Program-made: the position numbers and the translations under genes
Shown here: in pieces, positions 26,801 to 36,167 of the stretch
How positions within the stretch are numbered: position 1 is the first letter of the stretch
Layout: each line of letters opens with the position of its first letter
Notes under the pieces: generated by a model
Databases searched by the model: none
The model's input: only the letters and a program-made list of their open reading frames with translations
What the model was told of the DNA's origin: nothing
Assembly: GCA_963709555.1 (NCBI GenBank)
Contig: CAVPWR010000008.1
Location: 310,001-374,000 of the forward strand
From: Sulfurisoma sp963709555
Lineage (GTDB): Bacteria; Pseudomonadota; Gammaproteobacteria; Burkholderiales; Rhodocyclaceae
Direction: 5' to 3'
Length of the DNA stretch: 64,000 bases

Positions 26801-29162
26801 TTCACATCGATGACGAACGTCTTGATGGTCTGTTTTCCAGCAAAGTCATTGCGAATATCGCTGCTTGCTGCCCATTTGGCCAAACCCGCCATGTAGTAGC
26901 TTGCGCCGGGGCTGGTGAATGTATCTCCTAGAGTGTTAGCTGGGCCCAAGCTTTCCAGATTTCCGACTTGATCGGTGCTTGTTGCCACGTTGATGTCACT
27001 GTCACCCGACAGCGATCCTGTGTCTTGCACGTGGGCGTTGCCGTTGCCGTCCGTGTAGGCATTGCATTTGGTTCTGCCGACGGTAGTGAACTGGCCGCCT
27101 GGCAGGCGCTTGTCGCACCAGGTATGGGTATCGCCCATCGTGATGATGTAGTTCTTCTGGCATGAGTACAGGACCGGGTCATCCCAGGTGGTGATTACCG
27201 GGAAACCATCGGCGTTGCTGACCTTGGCACCGCGGTAAAAGTCCAGCGTTGGTCCTAGCGCGGCTCCGGCGGCAGTCTTGGAACGCAAGTACCGCATGGT
27301 CTCGTAATAGAGCTTGCCGAGGACATCGTAGGTCTTGTAGGTTTGGGCCGTGTTGCCGAACTTGTTGATGTAGTTGATGACGCCCGTGTTCGACATAGCA
27401 CCGACGTAAGAGGTGGCTGTGGCTGCGTCGCCAGAGTCCGGGTTTGTATACAGGGTGCCGTCCGTATCAGACCATTCCTTCTGGCTGTTGCTGATGAGGC
27501 CGCCCGCAGGAGACCACTTGTAAGGGGCGATAAACTTGGCCTTGGAGCGCAGCACCGCGTTGTCGGTGTCGTTGGCCTGGAAATACGACGTAACGCCAAA
27601 GCGCATCCTGTCGCCGTTATCCTGTATGACCCCGGTGGGTTTCCACGAACTGCCAAATTGCTTGCAGTTGCTTTCCTGGCCTACGCTGTCGTCGCAGACC
27701 TTGACCCGGACGTTATAGGTTACCGTTCCGCCAAAGCCGAGGGTGTAGGACGAGGTGTACCAATAAAGTGTTCCACCATATGTGCCAGTGTAGGAGGGAG
27801 TGTAGTATTTGGTCGTGGGGGTTGCCGGGGGGGTATAGGTGATGCGGTACTTGTACCGATAGACCTTGGAACTGACCGTGGTGGTGGTCGAAGAGCCGGT
27901 TTTCGCGGAACTCGTCACATAGGTGCCGCCGCCGGGAATGGAGAATCCGCTGCAAACATAAGGTGATGCACTGGTACCACTACCCGTGTAGGCATTGCAG
28001 GTGGCTGCCTGTCCACTGAGCGAACGCCGGTCAGGGTACAACTCGTCACAACAGGCGTTCCTGCGGTGACCGAACAGCTGATATAGTTACTCGAGTTAGG
28101 GGAGACTACGTCCGACCCCGTCACCGATGCAGTGAAAGATGCCGTTGCACCCAGGCCGGTTGTTGTGAGTACTTCACCTCCAGAGAACGACGAGAAGGAA
28201 CTGCAGGTGTAGGGCGTGGCCGCGGCGCCGGTACCTGCCCAACTGGTACAACTACCGGTACTGCCAGTGCCCATGGTCAAATCGCAATTGAAGGCGGAGC
28301 CTGTCAGGCTGGGGTTGGTGCAGGAGACAGACGTTGCCGTCGCCCCTGTTGAGCCGCTGGCGTTCGGTGCTATCGCCGTGATGCTGGTCGGGGGGAGTTC
28401 CGGGCCGACAGGAGTTACCGCGGTACAACGGTAAGGCGTCGTGCTTCCGTTGCCGGTCCATGCGGTGCAGGTATAAGCTCCGCCAGTTGCGGTGGTCATC
28501 GACGCGCAGGTCGGGCCTGCAGGATTGAATGTATTGCAGGTCAGCGTCTCGGAAGCAGGTGCGGTACTCGGTGTGATCTGGACACGCGACCCCAGGCCCT
28601 GGTTTTTGAAGGTGATGGTGGTGCCGCCCGGATAGGTGGTGGCGTCGCTGTCCGGATCGTAATAGGTCTTGTCGGTGAAGTTGCCGGTGCCGCCTTGCCC
28701 GCTTTGGTAGGTTCTTTCCAGCACGGTGAGGGTGGAGGTGTCCCGATAGCGGTTGCCACCGGTCATGGCATAACGGAATTCGTCGAGACCGGTCATCGTG
28801 GCCCAGTTGAGGATGTTTCCGATCCAGCCGCCGCCGCCGTCTTGGCAGCCGTGGTCTCCATCCCCGTAGTGCGACGGGTAGAACCAGTTATTTGACGTGT
28901 CGTAGAAATAGCATTTGTCGGGGTCGAAGTAGCCCAGATAAGTGTTGCTTGCCGCATACGAGTTTGCATCCTGGTAGGCAGCGGTGTTCGCGGTCGGAAA
29001 TTCGACCGAGAGCGCGAACATGACATTGGGCGGTACACCGCTTTTCAGGTTGAGCGGCGCATCGGCCAGGGTGCCCGCATGGGTGGTGCACGCAAGTCCA
29101 GAAGCCAGCCGGCCGCAAGCGCTTGTTTGAACCTGAGGAAGATTGTCGTGGAGATGTTCATG
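23864..29162 (-). CDS. pilY1: Type IV pilus tip/biogenesis factor PilY1, frame-disrupted
   Basis: The start is the ATG at 29162 (MNISTTIFLRF) with GAGGAG 8 nt upstream. Three indels (near 29105, 28025 and 25505) split it, but the pieces join in order, giving about 1765 residues. The N-terminal part has VMFALSVEFPTA; a Thr/Ser/Gly and Cys-rich region spans about 27.9-28.6 kb. The C-terminal beta-propeller contains the calcium loop DVDFNGAIDEIY (about 25.2 kb), as in Pseudomonas PilY1. The protein promotes pilus extension and adhesion at the pilus tip. It is longer than the usual 1100-1500 residues because of the Cys-rich region. No von Willebrand A domain was recognised. Confidence 0.88.
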
Positions 29163-29195
29163 GTGAAACTCCTCGGTAAAGCTGGCGTTATCCGA

Positions 29196-29756
29196 TCAGT
29201 CAGAGGGCAGATAAACGGATTGCAGCGTCAAACGGGTACCGGCGAAGCGCCCACGCGCTTGCACGGTGATGCGGTAGGCCCGTTGGTAGGCGTTGAGCGG
29301 TGTCGATACCAGTTCGATCATGTAGCGCGGTTGATTGGCCGCTGCCAAACCCTGCATTTGGGGGGACAGTGTTGTGGTGCCCAGCGTGGTGGCAGTGGTG
29401 CCGGTTGCGTAGAAATCAGTGTTGTCGAGCCGTCGCGGCTGGGCGCTGGTGTCCGTCGAGTCGCACAGGCCGCTGGCGCATGTGGTCGTGAATTGATAAT
29501 CGCGCAGATACGGGCTGGGTGACATATAGGCGCCCGTGATTCGCAATTCGGCATCGCGCAGGGCGGCTTCCGCCGCTTGCAAGGCGAGTGCCTGATCACG
29601 GAAATTTCTCGCCACCTTTTCCTCGGCTGTCGTCGAGTTGGCCAGGCCAAGTTGCAGCAGCGTCAGTACGATCAGGAAGATCAGTGTGGCGAGCAGCACG
29701 AAGCCACGCTGCCTCCTCCCGATTCTCGCTCCGGCCTGTAAATGTAAGCGATTCAT
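29196..29756 (-). CDS. pilX: Type IV pilus assembly protein PilX
   Basis: 186 residues from the ATG at 29756, which has GAGG 6 nt upstream (inside the end of pilW). The prepilin-like helix is QRGFVLLATLIFLIVLTLLQ. The usual Glu5 is replaced by alanine (GFVLLAT), as often happens in PilX. The EEKVARNFRDQALALQAAEAAL stretch, typical of PilX, follows. It is a minor pilin that primes assembly with PilV, PilW and PilY1. Confidence 0.87.
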   Translation of the reverse strand: MNRLHLQAGARIGRRQRGFVLLATLIFLIVLTLLQLGLANSTTAEEKVARNFRDQALALQAAEAALRDAELRITGAYMSPSPYLRDYQFTTTCASGLCDSTDTSAQPRRLDNTDFYATGTTATTLGTTTLSPQMQGLAAANQPRYMIELVSTPLNAYQRAYRITVQARGRFAGTRLTLQSVYLPSD

Positions 29757-29767
29757 GCGCGGCCTCA

Positions 29768-30772
29768 TCACGAGCAATACCGGAAGTTGCGGAATGAGAT
29801 TTCCTTGGACATCAACTGGCGCAGGCGGCGGTCCCAGGTTCCAACACCCGCGCGGAACGGTGCGAAAAGTGCGCCGATGTCGTTGTTGATGCTGGACGCA
29901 GCGGGGGACGGTGCCGTAATGGGCCAGGCGGGCAAAGTGCGGGTTGTCTCGGGAGCTCCGGGTGCAGACCAGGGAGTCGCCGCCGAATACGCGCCGAAGT
30001 GCGCATATCGGGTGATTGGATCGGTCTGGGCGCCGGCAACGGCATTAGGGCTGCGCACGACTAAGGAGGCATGAATCGACAACACGCCGTCGCGTAGATC
30101 CGTCGGCGTGGTTACCAGGTGCCACGGCACATAGCGATCGACTGTGCCATTGTTGTCGGTATCAACCCCGTAGAGGAACTGCAGGCTCTCGACGCCGGCG
30201 ACAAGCACCACACCCGTACCCGAGATGCTGCTGCGGCAGTAAAGCGCCGGCTCACCCGAGGTCGTATCAGTGTTCAGATAAAATGTTTCTTCGACAAGTT
30301 GATCCCTGGCCACGGCATTCCCCTGGCAGTCAACGGTGCCCGCTGTGGTGTTTGTATCCTCGCCGTAATAGCGAACCCGCAATACATCGCTGCCGTTAGT
30401 GATTCCACCGTTGAAGCCTGGGCCGCCGCCGGAGCAGTTGGTAATATTCACGCCGGCTGCAGACGGTGCCGTCGTGAATGGGGCCAATTGATCATTGCAG
30501 CCGGCAATCGCGCCCCCAATGGTTCCGGTCTGGCAAAAATACTGGGCTGTCGCGCCGGGTTGCCACCGATTGGTGAATCCCGCCCTTTGAATCGCATTGG
30601 ACAGATGAAGAAAGGCGAACCGCCCGGTTTCGTTAAGGCGCGAAACGTCGGTTTGAGAACGCTGGGCGCCGATACCGGTGATGTATGCCTGGCTGACAGC
30701 CAGCAGCACCAGCAAGCCGATGACCATTGCGATCAGCAATTCCACCAAGGAGATACCCGATTCGCGTTTCAT
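29768..30772 (-). CDS. pilW: Type IV pilus assembly protein PilW
   Basis: About 334 residues. The leader MKRESG precedes ISLVELLIAMVIGLLVLLAV, with Glu5 present. The QTDVSRLNETGRFAFLHLSNAIQRAGF block is characteristic of PilW. The middle is cysteine-containing and the C-terminus reads FRNFRYCS. ATG 30772 is chosen for its short leader; ATG 30784 is in frame. The 5' end lies inside the overlong pilV frame. Confidence 0.88.
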   Translation of the reverse strand: MKRESGISLVELLIAMVIGLLVLLAVSQAYITGIGAQRSQTDVSRLNETGRFAFLHLSNAIQRAGFTNRWQPGATAQYFCQTGTIGGAIAGCNDQLAPFTTAPSAAGVNITNCSGGGPGFNGGITNGSDVLRVRYYGEDTNTTAGTVDCQGNAVARDQLVEETFYLNTDTTSGEPALYCRSSISGTGVVLVAGVESLQFLYGVDTDNNGTVDRYVPWHLVTTPTDLRDGVLSIHASLVVRSPNAVAGAQTDPITRYAHFGAYSAATPWSAPGAPETTRTLPAWPITAPSPAASSINNDIGALFAPFRAGVGTWDRRLRQLMSKEISFRNFRYCS

Positions 30773-31439
30773 TGTGGATCTCATATGGGAACAAATGTGC
30801 ACGCCATCCAGACGCCTGCTTGAATTCGGAAGAGGTAGCCACTGCCGTTGCGGTAGTAGCGGCGGATCCGGAAACACGCTGTTCATTCCAGCATACCTTG
30901 ACGACAAATCCGCCCAAACCGTCACACTGCCAGGTGTTCGAACTCGGATCGATCTGGTGCAGGGTTGCCAGTGTGGTGCTGTCGCGGCAGATCATGCCCC
31001 GACCGTTCGGCAGGCTACCTTGGCTGCTCGCATTCGCTGTGCCTACCACTCCCCCTGTGGTCAGTTGGTCCCGCCATGCCTGCATTGTCGTGAATAGAAA
31101 ATCGCCGACGGTAGTGCATCCCGTTGAATTTAAGCATTCACAGCTAATATTGGCGGCAACACTCCCGCCGGTGCCGCCAAGGCGACAGGATGCTGCGTTA
31201 GTGGTTGCCGTGGGAAGGGTTGAAAAACTCGCCGCTCCCGTGAGCAGCGCAGGCTGTCCCCGGGCCTTTTCCGCCAAGGATTCAGCATGCATCACGGCAA
31301 TGGTTCGATAATTTGATGAGAGAGTAAGCTTCAGACTGTTGAGGATCACCCCCAGCATGCCCAAAAGCCCGACACCGAGAATCAACATGGCAATGAGATT
31401 CTCAAGAAGGGTGACGCCCTTTTCGATTCGTCGTTTCAT
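30633..31439 (-). CDS. pilV: Type IV pilus modification/minor pilin PilV
   Basis: 268 residues as read. The leader MKRRIEKG precedes VTLLENLIAMLILGVGLLGM (Glu5 present), followed by the SLKLTLSSNYRTIAVMHAESLAEKAR block common in PilV. The frame runs 140 nt past the pilW start, which is unusual. The last 45 or so residues look unlike a pilin. Another frame there ends at a TGA close to the pilW start, so an indel near 30830-30900 may have lengthened it. Confidence 0.8.
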   Translation of the reverse strand: MKRRIEKGVTLLENLIAMLILGVGLLGMLGVILNSLKLTLSSNYRTIAVMHAESLAEKARGQPALLTGAASFSTLPTATTNAASCRLGGTGGSVAANISCECLNSTGCTTVGDFLFTTMQAWRDQLTTGGVVGTANASSQGSLPNGRGMICRDSTTLATLHQIDPSSNTWQCDGLGGFVVKVCWNEQRVSGSAATTATAVATSSEFKQASGWRAHLFPYEIHNETRIGYLLGGIADRNGHRLAGAAGCQPGIHHRYRRPAFSNRRFAP

Positions 31440-31451
31440 CTCGCCGCGCCT

Positions 31452-32021
31452 TTACGGACAAGCAACCCGCGTGATGTTAGGCCGACCGCTCCCATCGATA
31501 ACGATGCGCCGCCCCTGCAGGACTGAAGAGCCTGACGGCGGACAAAGGTCGAACCTAGCTCCTCCCGACCCAATGGGTGTCAACGCCCCGAGGGAACTGA
31601 AGGTAAAAGAATTCCTAGGGGGTGGAGTCGCTCCTCCATCAAATGAAAGCATGCTGACACCCCCGGTGAGGGCCTGCCCAACTCGGAGAATGCTGCTTGT
31701 TCCATCCGGGTTCGTTACCCTGATAATTCTGCCGCTGGCCCAATCGTTGGTCGATGTGCAGGTTGCGGCGGTCGCTGTAGGGTCCGAACTGGGGCAAAGC
31801 GTGACTGTAACGCCGCGCGCTCCGGCCTCACTTCGGGCAAGCATGATATCGGCCATCAGATCATTTGCTTGACTGGTCAGGCGCATGTTTGTAATCCATT
31901 CATCTGCTGCCGGCGCCGCGATTGACATGAGTACCGCCATGACCGCAATGACAACCATCAACTCGACTAGGGAATATCCCTTCGAAATCACCATTCCCAG
32001 GCCAGAAGTGCCACCAGACAT
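31452..32021 (-). CDS. fimT: GspH/FimT-family pseudopilin
   Basis: About 189 residues. The cleavage region is VISKG followed by YSLVELMVVIAVMAVLMSI, and the protein ends with the GspH-type GRRIVIDGSGRPNITRVAC strand. It is a minor pilin that joins PilV/W/X at the pilus tip. The ATG at 32021 has GGAAA 7-8 nt upstream; a GTG at 32054 and an ATG at 31994 are alternatives. It is the first gene of the pilus cluster; its promoter should lie in 32022-32260, an AT-richer stretch in which I could not assign one. Confidence 0.85.
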   Translation of the reverse strand: MSGGTSGLGMVISKGYSLVELMVVIAVMAVLMSIAAPAADEWITNMRLTSQANDLMADIMLARSEAGARGVTVTLCPSSDPTATAATCTSTNDWASGRIIRVTNPDGTSSILRVGQALTGGVSMLSFDGGATPPPRNSFTFSSLGALTPIGSGGARFDLCPPSGSSVLQGRRIVIDGSGRPNITRVACP

Positions 32022-32269
32022 TAAATTTTTCCAATTTATATGGATGAAATTCACTTACTGCGAGCCGACAAGACGACACAATCGGAGAAAAGCGCTATCC
32101 ACTTGAATCATTCTGACAACCAGAATCAGCCTAATCTTTCCATGCAATGCTCGTTTTAGCAAATGGTTTGGTCGGTTAAAAGTGGTTCCTGATCAACGGT
32201 ACGATGACGAAGCTGAACGGTCACCCTGCGATGGGGAGTTCTGCGCGCAGGGGCAAGAACGACTTGCAC

Positions 32270-32298
32270 TTCACGTTACCCGCCTTGCCGCCTATAAT
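32270..32298 (+). promoter_or_regulatory. Promoter of the tRNA-Thr gene
   Basis: TTCACG (32270-32275, four of six matches), a 17-bp spacer and a perfect TATAAT (32293-32298). The mature tRNA begins 10 nt after the -10 element. Confidence 0.7.
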
Positions 32299-32307
32299 GC
32301 GCCACTC

Positions 32308-32383
<76 letters not shown>

Positions 32384-32437
32384 TCTCACTCCCACGAAGG
32401 CTTGCTCGGCAAGCCTTCGTCATTTCCGGAGGCAGCC

Positions 32438-33162
32438 ATGCAGATCGGCCAGGGTGTATTCCTTGTTACCGGCGGTGCGTCGGGGCTCGGCGCTGCGGCG
32501 GCTCGCCTGCTGGCCGGGCAGGGCGCCCGGGTGCTGATCGCCGACATGAATGCGGCGGCCGGCGAGGCGCTGGTGGCCGAACTGGGGGGGCGGAGTGCGC
32601 TTCGTCACGACCAACGTGGCCGACGAGGCCAGCGCCGGGGCGGCAGTAGATTTGGCGGTCGCCGAGTTTGGCGGCATGCAGGGCTGGTCAATTGTGCCGG
32701 CATAGTCCAGCCGAAAAGATTGTGGGCAAGGAGGGCAACCATGCGTTTGAGGCCTTCCGCCGCGTCATTGACGTCAACCAGGTTGGCACCTTCAAAATGA
32801 TCCGCCTCGCGGCCCTGATGATGGCGAAGAACGAGCCCAATGCCGCCGGCGAGCGCGGGGTCATCGTCAATACTACCTCGGTGCCGGCGTTCGACGGCCA
32901 GATGGGGCAGGCGGCCTACGCAGCGTCGAAGGCGGGCATTGCCGGCATGATGCTGCCCACCGCGGCGGGGATCTTCGAGACGCCGATGATGGGCGGCATG
33001 CCGGCCGAGGTGCAGGAGGCGCTGGGGAAAATGGTGCCGTTTCCCTCAAGGCTGGGCCGGCCCAAGGAATTCGCCCTGCTGGTGCGGCAGATCGTCGAGA
33101 ACCCCTACCTCAATGGCGAGGTGATCCGGCTCGACGGTGCGATCCGGATGCAGCCGAAGTAG
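32438..33162 (+). CDS. Short-chain dehydrogenase (3-hydroxyacyl-CoA type), frame-disrupted
   Basis: The ATG at 32438 starts MQIGQGVFLVTGGASGLG, an SDR Rossmann motif. Sequence continues in other frames after a G7 run at 32584-32590 (RFVTTNVADEASAG) and again near 32685 and 32705. Catalytic residues are kept: NCAGIVQ, the serine in NTTSVPAF and YAASK. Family comparison suggests 17-beta-HSD10-like 3-hydroxyacyl-CoA dehydrogenases. GIAGMMLPTA runs directly into AGIFETPMM, whereas relatives have about 14 residues between them, so an in-frame deletion is also likely. The C-terminus is normal (GEVIRLDGAIRM). The broken state may be sequence error. Confidence 0.8.
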
Positions 33163-33167
33163 GGAAG

Positions 33168-35648
33168 ATGTCCGAAAGCTGCTACCACTGCGGGCTTCCG
33201 GTGCCGCCCGGGGCCGACTTCACGGTCGATATCGGGGGTGAGCGCCGCGAGATGTGCTGCGCCGGCTGCCAGGCCGTGGCGCAGGCCATCGTCGCCAACA
33301 ACCTGACGGAGTATTACCGCCACCGCGATGCGCTGCCGGAGAGTCCGCGCGAGGCGATTCCGGTCGAATTGCAGGAACTGGGCCTGTTCGACCATCCCGA
33401 GGTGCAGAAGAATTTCGTGCGTCCGGTCGGCGAGCACGAGCGCGAGGCGGCGCTGATCCTCGAGGGCATCACCTGCGCCGCCTGCGTCTGGCTGAACGAG
33501 GCCCACATCGCGCGGCAGCCGGGCGTCACCGCCGTCGACATCAACTACGCCACGCGCCGAGCGCGGGTGCGCTGGGACGAGCGGCAGATCAGGCTGTCGC
33601 AGATTCTCGAGGCGATCGCGGCGATCGGTTATCGGGCGCATCCTTACGATGTCTTGCGCTCAGAGCAGCTGGCGCAGAAGGAGCGCCGCGCGGCCCTCTG
33701 GCGCCTGTTCGTCGCCGGCTTCGGCATGATGCAGGTGATGATGTATGCGGTGCCGGTGTATCTGGCCGGGGGCGACATGACGCCGGACATCGAGCAGCTG
33801 ATGCGCTGGGCCAGTTTCGTGCTGACGTTGCCGGTGATCCTGTATTCGGCGGCGCCGTTCTTCGTTTCGGCCTGGCGCGACCTCAAGCTCAGGCGCGTCG
33901 GCATGGACGTGCCGGTGGCGCTGGGCGTGGGCGTGGCCTTCGCGGCCAGTACCTGGGCGACGCTGATCGCCGCGGGGGAGGTGTATTTCGACTCGGTGAC
34001 GATGTTCGTTTTTTTCCTGTTGTCGGGGCGCTATCTGGAAATGATGGCGCGGCAGAAGGCGGTGCGGGGCATCGAAGAACTGGCGCGGGCGATTCCGGCC
34101 TTTTGTTCGCGTCTGCCGCGCTATCCGGAGATGGAGGCGGAGCGCATCCCCGTGGCGGAAGTCGGCGTTGGCGACACGGTGCTGGTCAAACCGGGCGAGG
34201 TGATTCCGGTCGACGGCACCGTAGTGTCCGGCGAGAGCAGCGCCGACGAGTCGCTGCTGACGGGTGAGAGCCGGCCGGTGGCGAAATGCGTCGGGTCGGC
34301 GGTGGTCGGCGGTAGCGTCAATGTCGCCAGCCCGCTGGTGCTGCGCGTCGACAAGGTGGGCGAGAGTACCCGGCTGGCGACCATCCAGCGCCTGATGGAG
34401 CGCGCCGCCGCCGAGAAGCCGCGCATGGTGGAAATGGCCGACCGCATCGCGGCGCGCTTCGTGGTGACATTGTTGATCCTCGCCGCCGCGACGGCCATCG
34501 TCTGGTGGAACCTCGATGCGTCGCGCGCGCTGTGGGTGTTCGTCGCCGTGCTGGTGGTGAGCTGCCCCTGCGCGCTGTCGCTGGCGACGCCGGCCGCGCT
34601 GACCGTGGCCACGGGGGCCTTGACGCGCCAAGGCGTGCTGGTCACGCGCGGTCATGCCATCGAGACGATGGCGCGGGCGACGCATATCGTGTTCGACAAG
34701 ACCGGCACGCTGACCGAGGGGCGACCGCGGGTCACCGCCGTGCTGGCACTGGGAGGGCTGGACGCGACAGCCGCAAGTGCGCTGGCGGCCGCGCTGGAGG
34801 CCGGGTCGGAGCACCCGATCGGCAGGGCGCTGCGCGAAGCGGCATCCGGAGGCGTGTCGCTAGCGCCGTCCCAGGGGATACCGCTGCGCATAACTTTTCA
34901 GGTTCCGGCGGTGACGGAGTTGCTGTCCCGCACCGGTCAGGGTGTTTCGGGGCGCTGTGGCGGGCGGCTGCTGCGCGTCGGCACGCCGGCCTATGTTGCC
35001 GAACTGCACGGCCAAGCCGAGCCGATGGAGGCAGCGATCTGGGCGGGCGAGGGCGCCACCGTGGTGGCGATGGGCGACGCCGGGGGCTGGGTCGCGCTGT
35101 TCCGCCTGGAGGATGCGCCCCGCGCCGGCGCGGCCGCCGCCATTGCCGCACTGCGCGATCAGGGCTTCAAGGTATCCATGCTTAGCGGTGACGCGCCGGG
35201 GGCGGTGGCGAAGATGGCTGCGGATCTCGGCATCGCCGATGCACGCGGCGCGATGACGCCGGAAGACAAGCACGCGGCGATCAAGGCGCTGCAGGAGGGT
35301 GGCGCCGTTGTGGCGATGGTGGGCGACGGGGTCAACGATGCACCGGTGCTGGCTCAGGCGCATGTCTCGATCGCCATGGGCAGCGGTACGGAGCTCGCCC
35401 GCAGCCAGGCCGACGTGGTGCTGCTGTCGGACGATCCCGGGCATCTGGCGCAGGGCATCGTCATGGCGCGGCGCACATTGCGCGTGATCCGCCAGAATCT
35501 GGCCTGGGCCTTCGCCTACAATGTGCTGGCCATTCCGCTGGCCATGGCGGGATGGATCACGCCTTGGATGGCCGGCATCGGCATGTCGGCCAGTTCGCTG
35601 CTGGTGGTGATGAATGCCCTGCGGCTGCAGGGTCAGCGTGGGAAATGA
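33168..35648 (+). CDS. ccoI: Copper-translocating P1B ATPase for cbb3 oxidase assembly
   Basis: 826 residues. The N-terminus has a cysteine-rich metal-binding part (CYHCG at 5-9, CCAGC at 30-34) and a heavy-metal domain with C103-A-A-C106. Eight membrane segments follow, with the transport motif SCPCALS, the phosphorylation motif DKTGTLTEG and the hinge GDGVNDAP. CcoI/FixI exports Cu(I) to the periplasmic side for the CuB centre of cbb3 oxidase. It begins 6 nt after the dehydrogenase and is followed by ccoS after 14 nt. Confidence 0.94.
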   Translation: MSESCYHCGLPVPPGADFTVDIGGERREMCCAGCQAVAQAIVANNLTEYYRHRDALPESPREAIPVELQELGLFDHPEVQKNFVRPVGEHEREAALILEGITCAACVWLNEAHIARQPGVTAVDINYATRRARVRWDERQIRLSQILEAIAAIGYRAHPYDVLRSEQLAQKERRAALWRLFVAGFGMMQVMMYAVPVYLAGGDMTPDIEQLMRWASFVLTLPVILYSAAPFFVSAWRDLKLRRVGMDVPVALGVGVAFAASTWATLIAAGEVYFDSVTMFVFFLLSGRYLEMMARQKAVRGIEELARAIPAFCSRLPRYPEMEAERIPVAEVGVGDTVLVKPGEVIPVDGTVVSGESSADESLLTGESRPVAKCVGSAVVGGSVNVASPLVLRVDKVGESTRLATIQRLMERAAAEKPRMVEMADRIAARFVVTLLILAAATAIVWWNLDASRALWVFVAVLVVSCPCALSLATPAALTVATGALTRQGVLVTRGHAIETMARATHIVFDKTGTLTEGRPRVTAVLALGGLDATAASALAAALEAGSEHPIGRALREAASGGVSLAPSQGIPLRITFQVPAVTELLSRTGQGVSGRCGGRLLRVGTPAYVAELHGQAEPMEAAIWAGEGATVVAMGDAGGWVALFRLEDAPRAGAAAAIAALRDQGFKVSMLSGDAPGAVAKMAADLGIADARGAMTPEDKHAAIKALQEGGAVVAMVGDGVNDAPVLAQAHVSIAMGSGTELARSQADVVLLSDDPGHLAQGIVMARRTLRVIRQNLAWAFAYNVLAIPLAMAGWITPWMAGIGMSASSLLVVMNALRLQGQRGK

Positions 35649-35662
35649 GCGGAGCCTGACCG

Positions 35663-35866
35663 ATGGACGGGATGGATATTCTTTATTTGCTGGTACCGCT
35701 TTCCATCGTGCTGGTATTTCTCATCGGCGCCGGCTTCTGGTGGTCGCTCAAGAGTGGCCAGTTCGACGATCTCGACGGCCCGGGTTACCGCATTCTGATG
35801 GATGACGATCGGGCACGTGAGGCTGACTCAGCCGGCGCGACGAAGGAAAAGTTTCCGCCGCAGTGA
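35663..35866 (+). CDS. ccoS: cbb3 oxidase maturation protein CcoS
   Basis: 67 residues. One membrane helix (about 5-27: LYLLVPLSIVLVFLIGAGFWW) is followed by the conserved KSGQFDDLDGPGYRILMDDD. CcoS is needed for heme and copper insertion into CcoN. The ATG is 14 nt after ccoI, so the two form one unit. The gap after it holds an FNR box, a possible small RNA and a strong terminator. Confidence 0.95.
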   Translation: MDGMDILYLLVPLSIVLVFLIGAGFWWSLKSGQFDDLDGPGYRILMDDDRAREADSAGATKEKFPPQ

Positions 35867-35881
35867 AATATTTCCATGATG

Positions 35882-35923
35882 TTGACCCAGATCAAAGTCA
35901 GGCAGCAGTGCGATGACCATACT
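35882..35923 (+). promoter_or_regulatory. FNR-type box and -10 element upstream of a candidate small RNA
   Basis: TTGACCCAGATCAA (35882-35895) differs from the FNR/Anr consensus TTGAT-N4-ATCAA at one base. CATACT (35918-35923) could be a -10 element. If transcription starts at 35930, the box is centred at -41.5, the class II activator position. No protein gene follows before the terminator at 36003. Confidence 0.65.
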
Positions 35924-35929
35924 CGCGTC

Positions 35930-36031
35930 CAAGGAATTCGGACTGCGGTTGGGAGGGTACAGTGGCGGTCCTGCAAACGGTTAGTCTCTCTGTTGGGGTT
36001 GGGGGTGCGCTACACGCGCACCCTTTTTTTT
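35930..36031 (+). ncRNA. Candidate FNR-activated small RNA
   Basis: About 102 nt from the predicted start to a strong intrinsic terminator. A 5' hairpin forms between GGACTGC (35940-35946) and GCGGTCC (35965-35971, one G-U pair). An unpaired pyrimidine/G-rich stretch (35972-36002) and the terminator hairpin follow. No plausible open reading frame with a ribosome-binding site was found. FNR-activated small RNAs are known in other bacteria (FnrS in enterics, AniS in Neisseria), but no sequence similarity to them is claimed. The alternative is that this is only the ccoIS 3' region and terminator. Confidence 0.5.
36003..36031 (+). terminator. Strong intrinsic terminator between ccoS and ccoN
   Basis: GGGTGCGC (36003-36010), loop TACAC and GCGCACCC (36016-36023) form a perfect 8-bp stem followed by eight T. 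It works only on the plus strand. It ends any ccoI-ccoS read-through and the candidate small RNA. Confidence 0.9.
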
Positions 36032-36128
36032 GCCTTTTTCATCCCGCCCCGTGCCGGACTTTCCCGAAGATTGACAGTTTAAACAGCTGTCTTTATCCAA
36101 GGATTTATTATCCAATAGGACAGATTTA

Positions 36129-36167
36129 TTGATTTGCATCAAAATCCTGGCCGCTCTCAGGTATATT
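36129..36167 (+). promoter_or_regulatory. FNR box and -10 of the ccoNOQP operon
   Basis: TTGATTTGCATCAA (36129-36142) is a perfect FNR/Anr box. TATATT (36162-36167), or the overlapping TATTCT, serves as -10 with start near 36174-36176, placing the box about 40 bp upstream as expected for class II activation. The leader to ccoN is about 83 nt. cbb3 operons are well known to be induced by FNR-type regulators at low oxygen. Confidence 0.85.
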
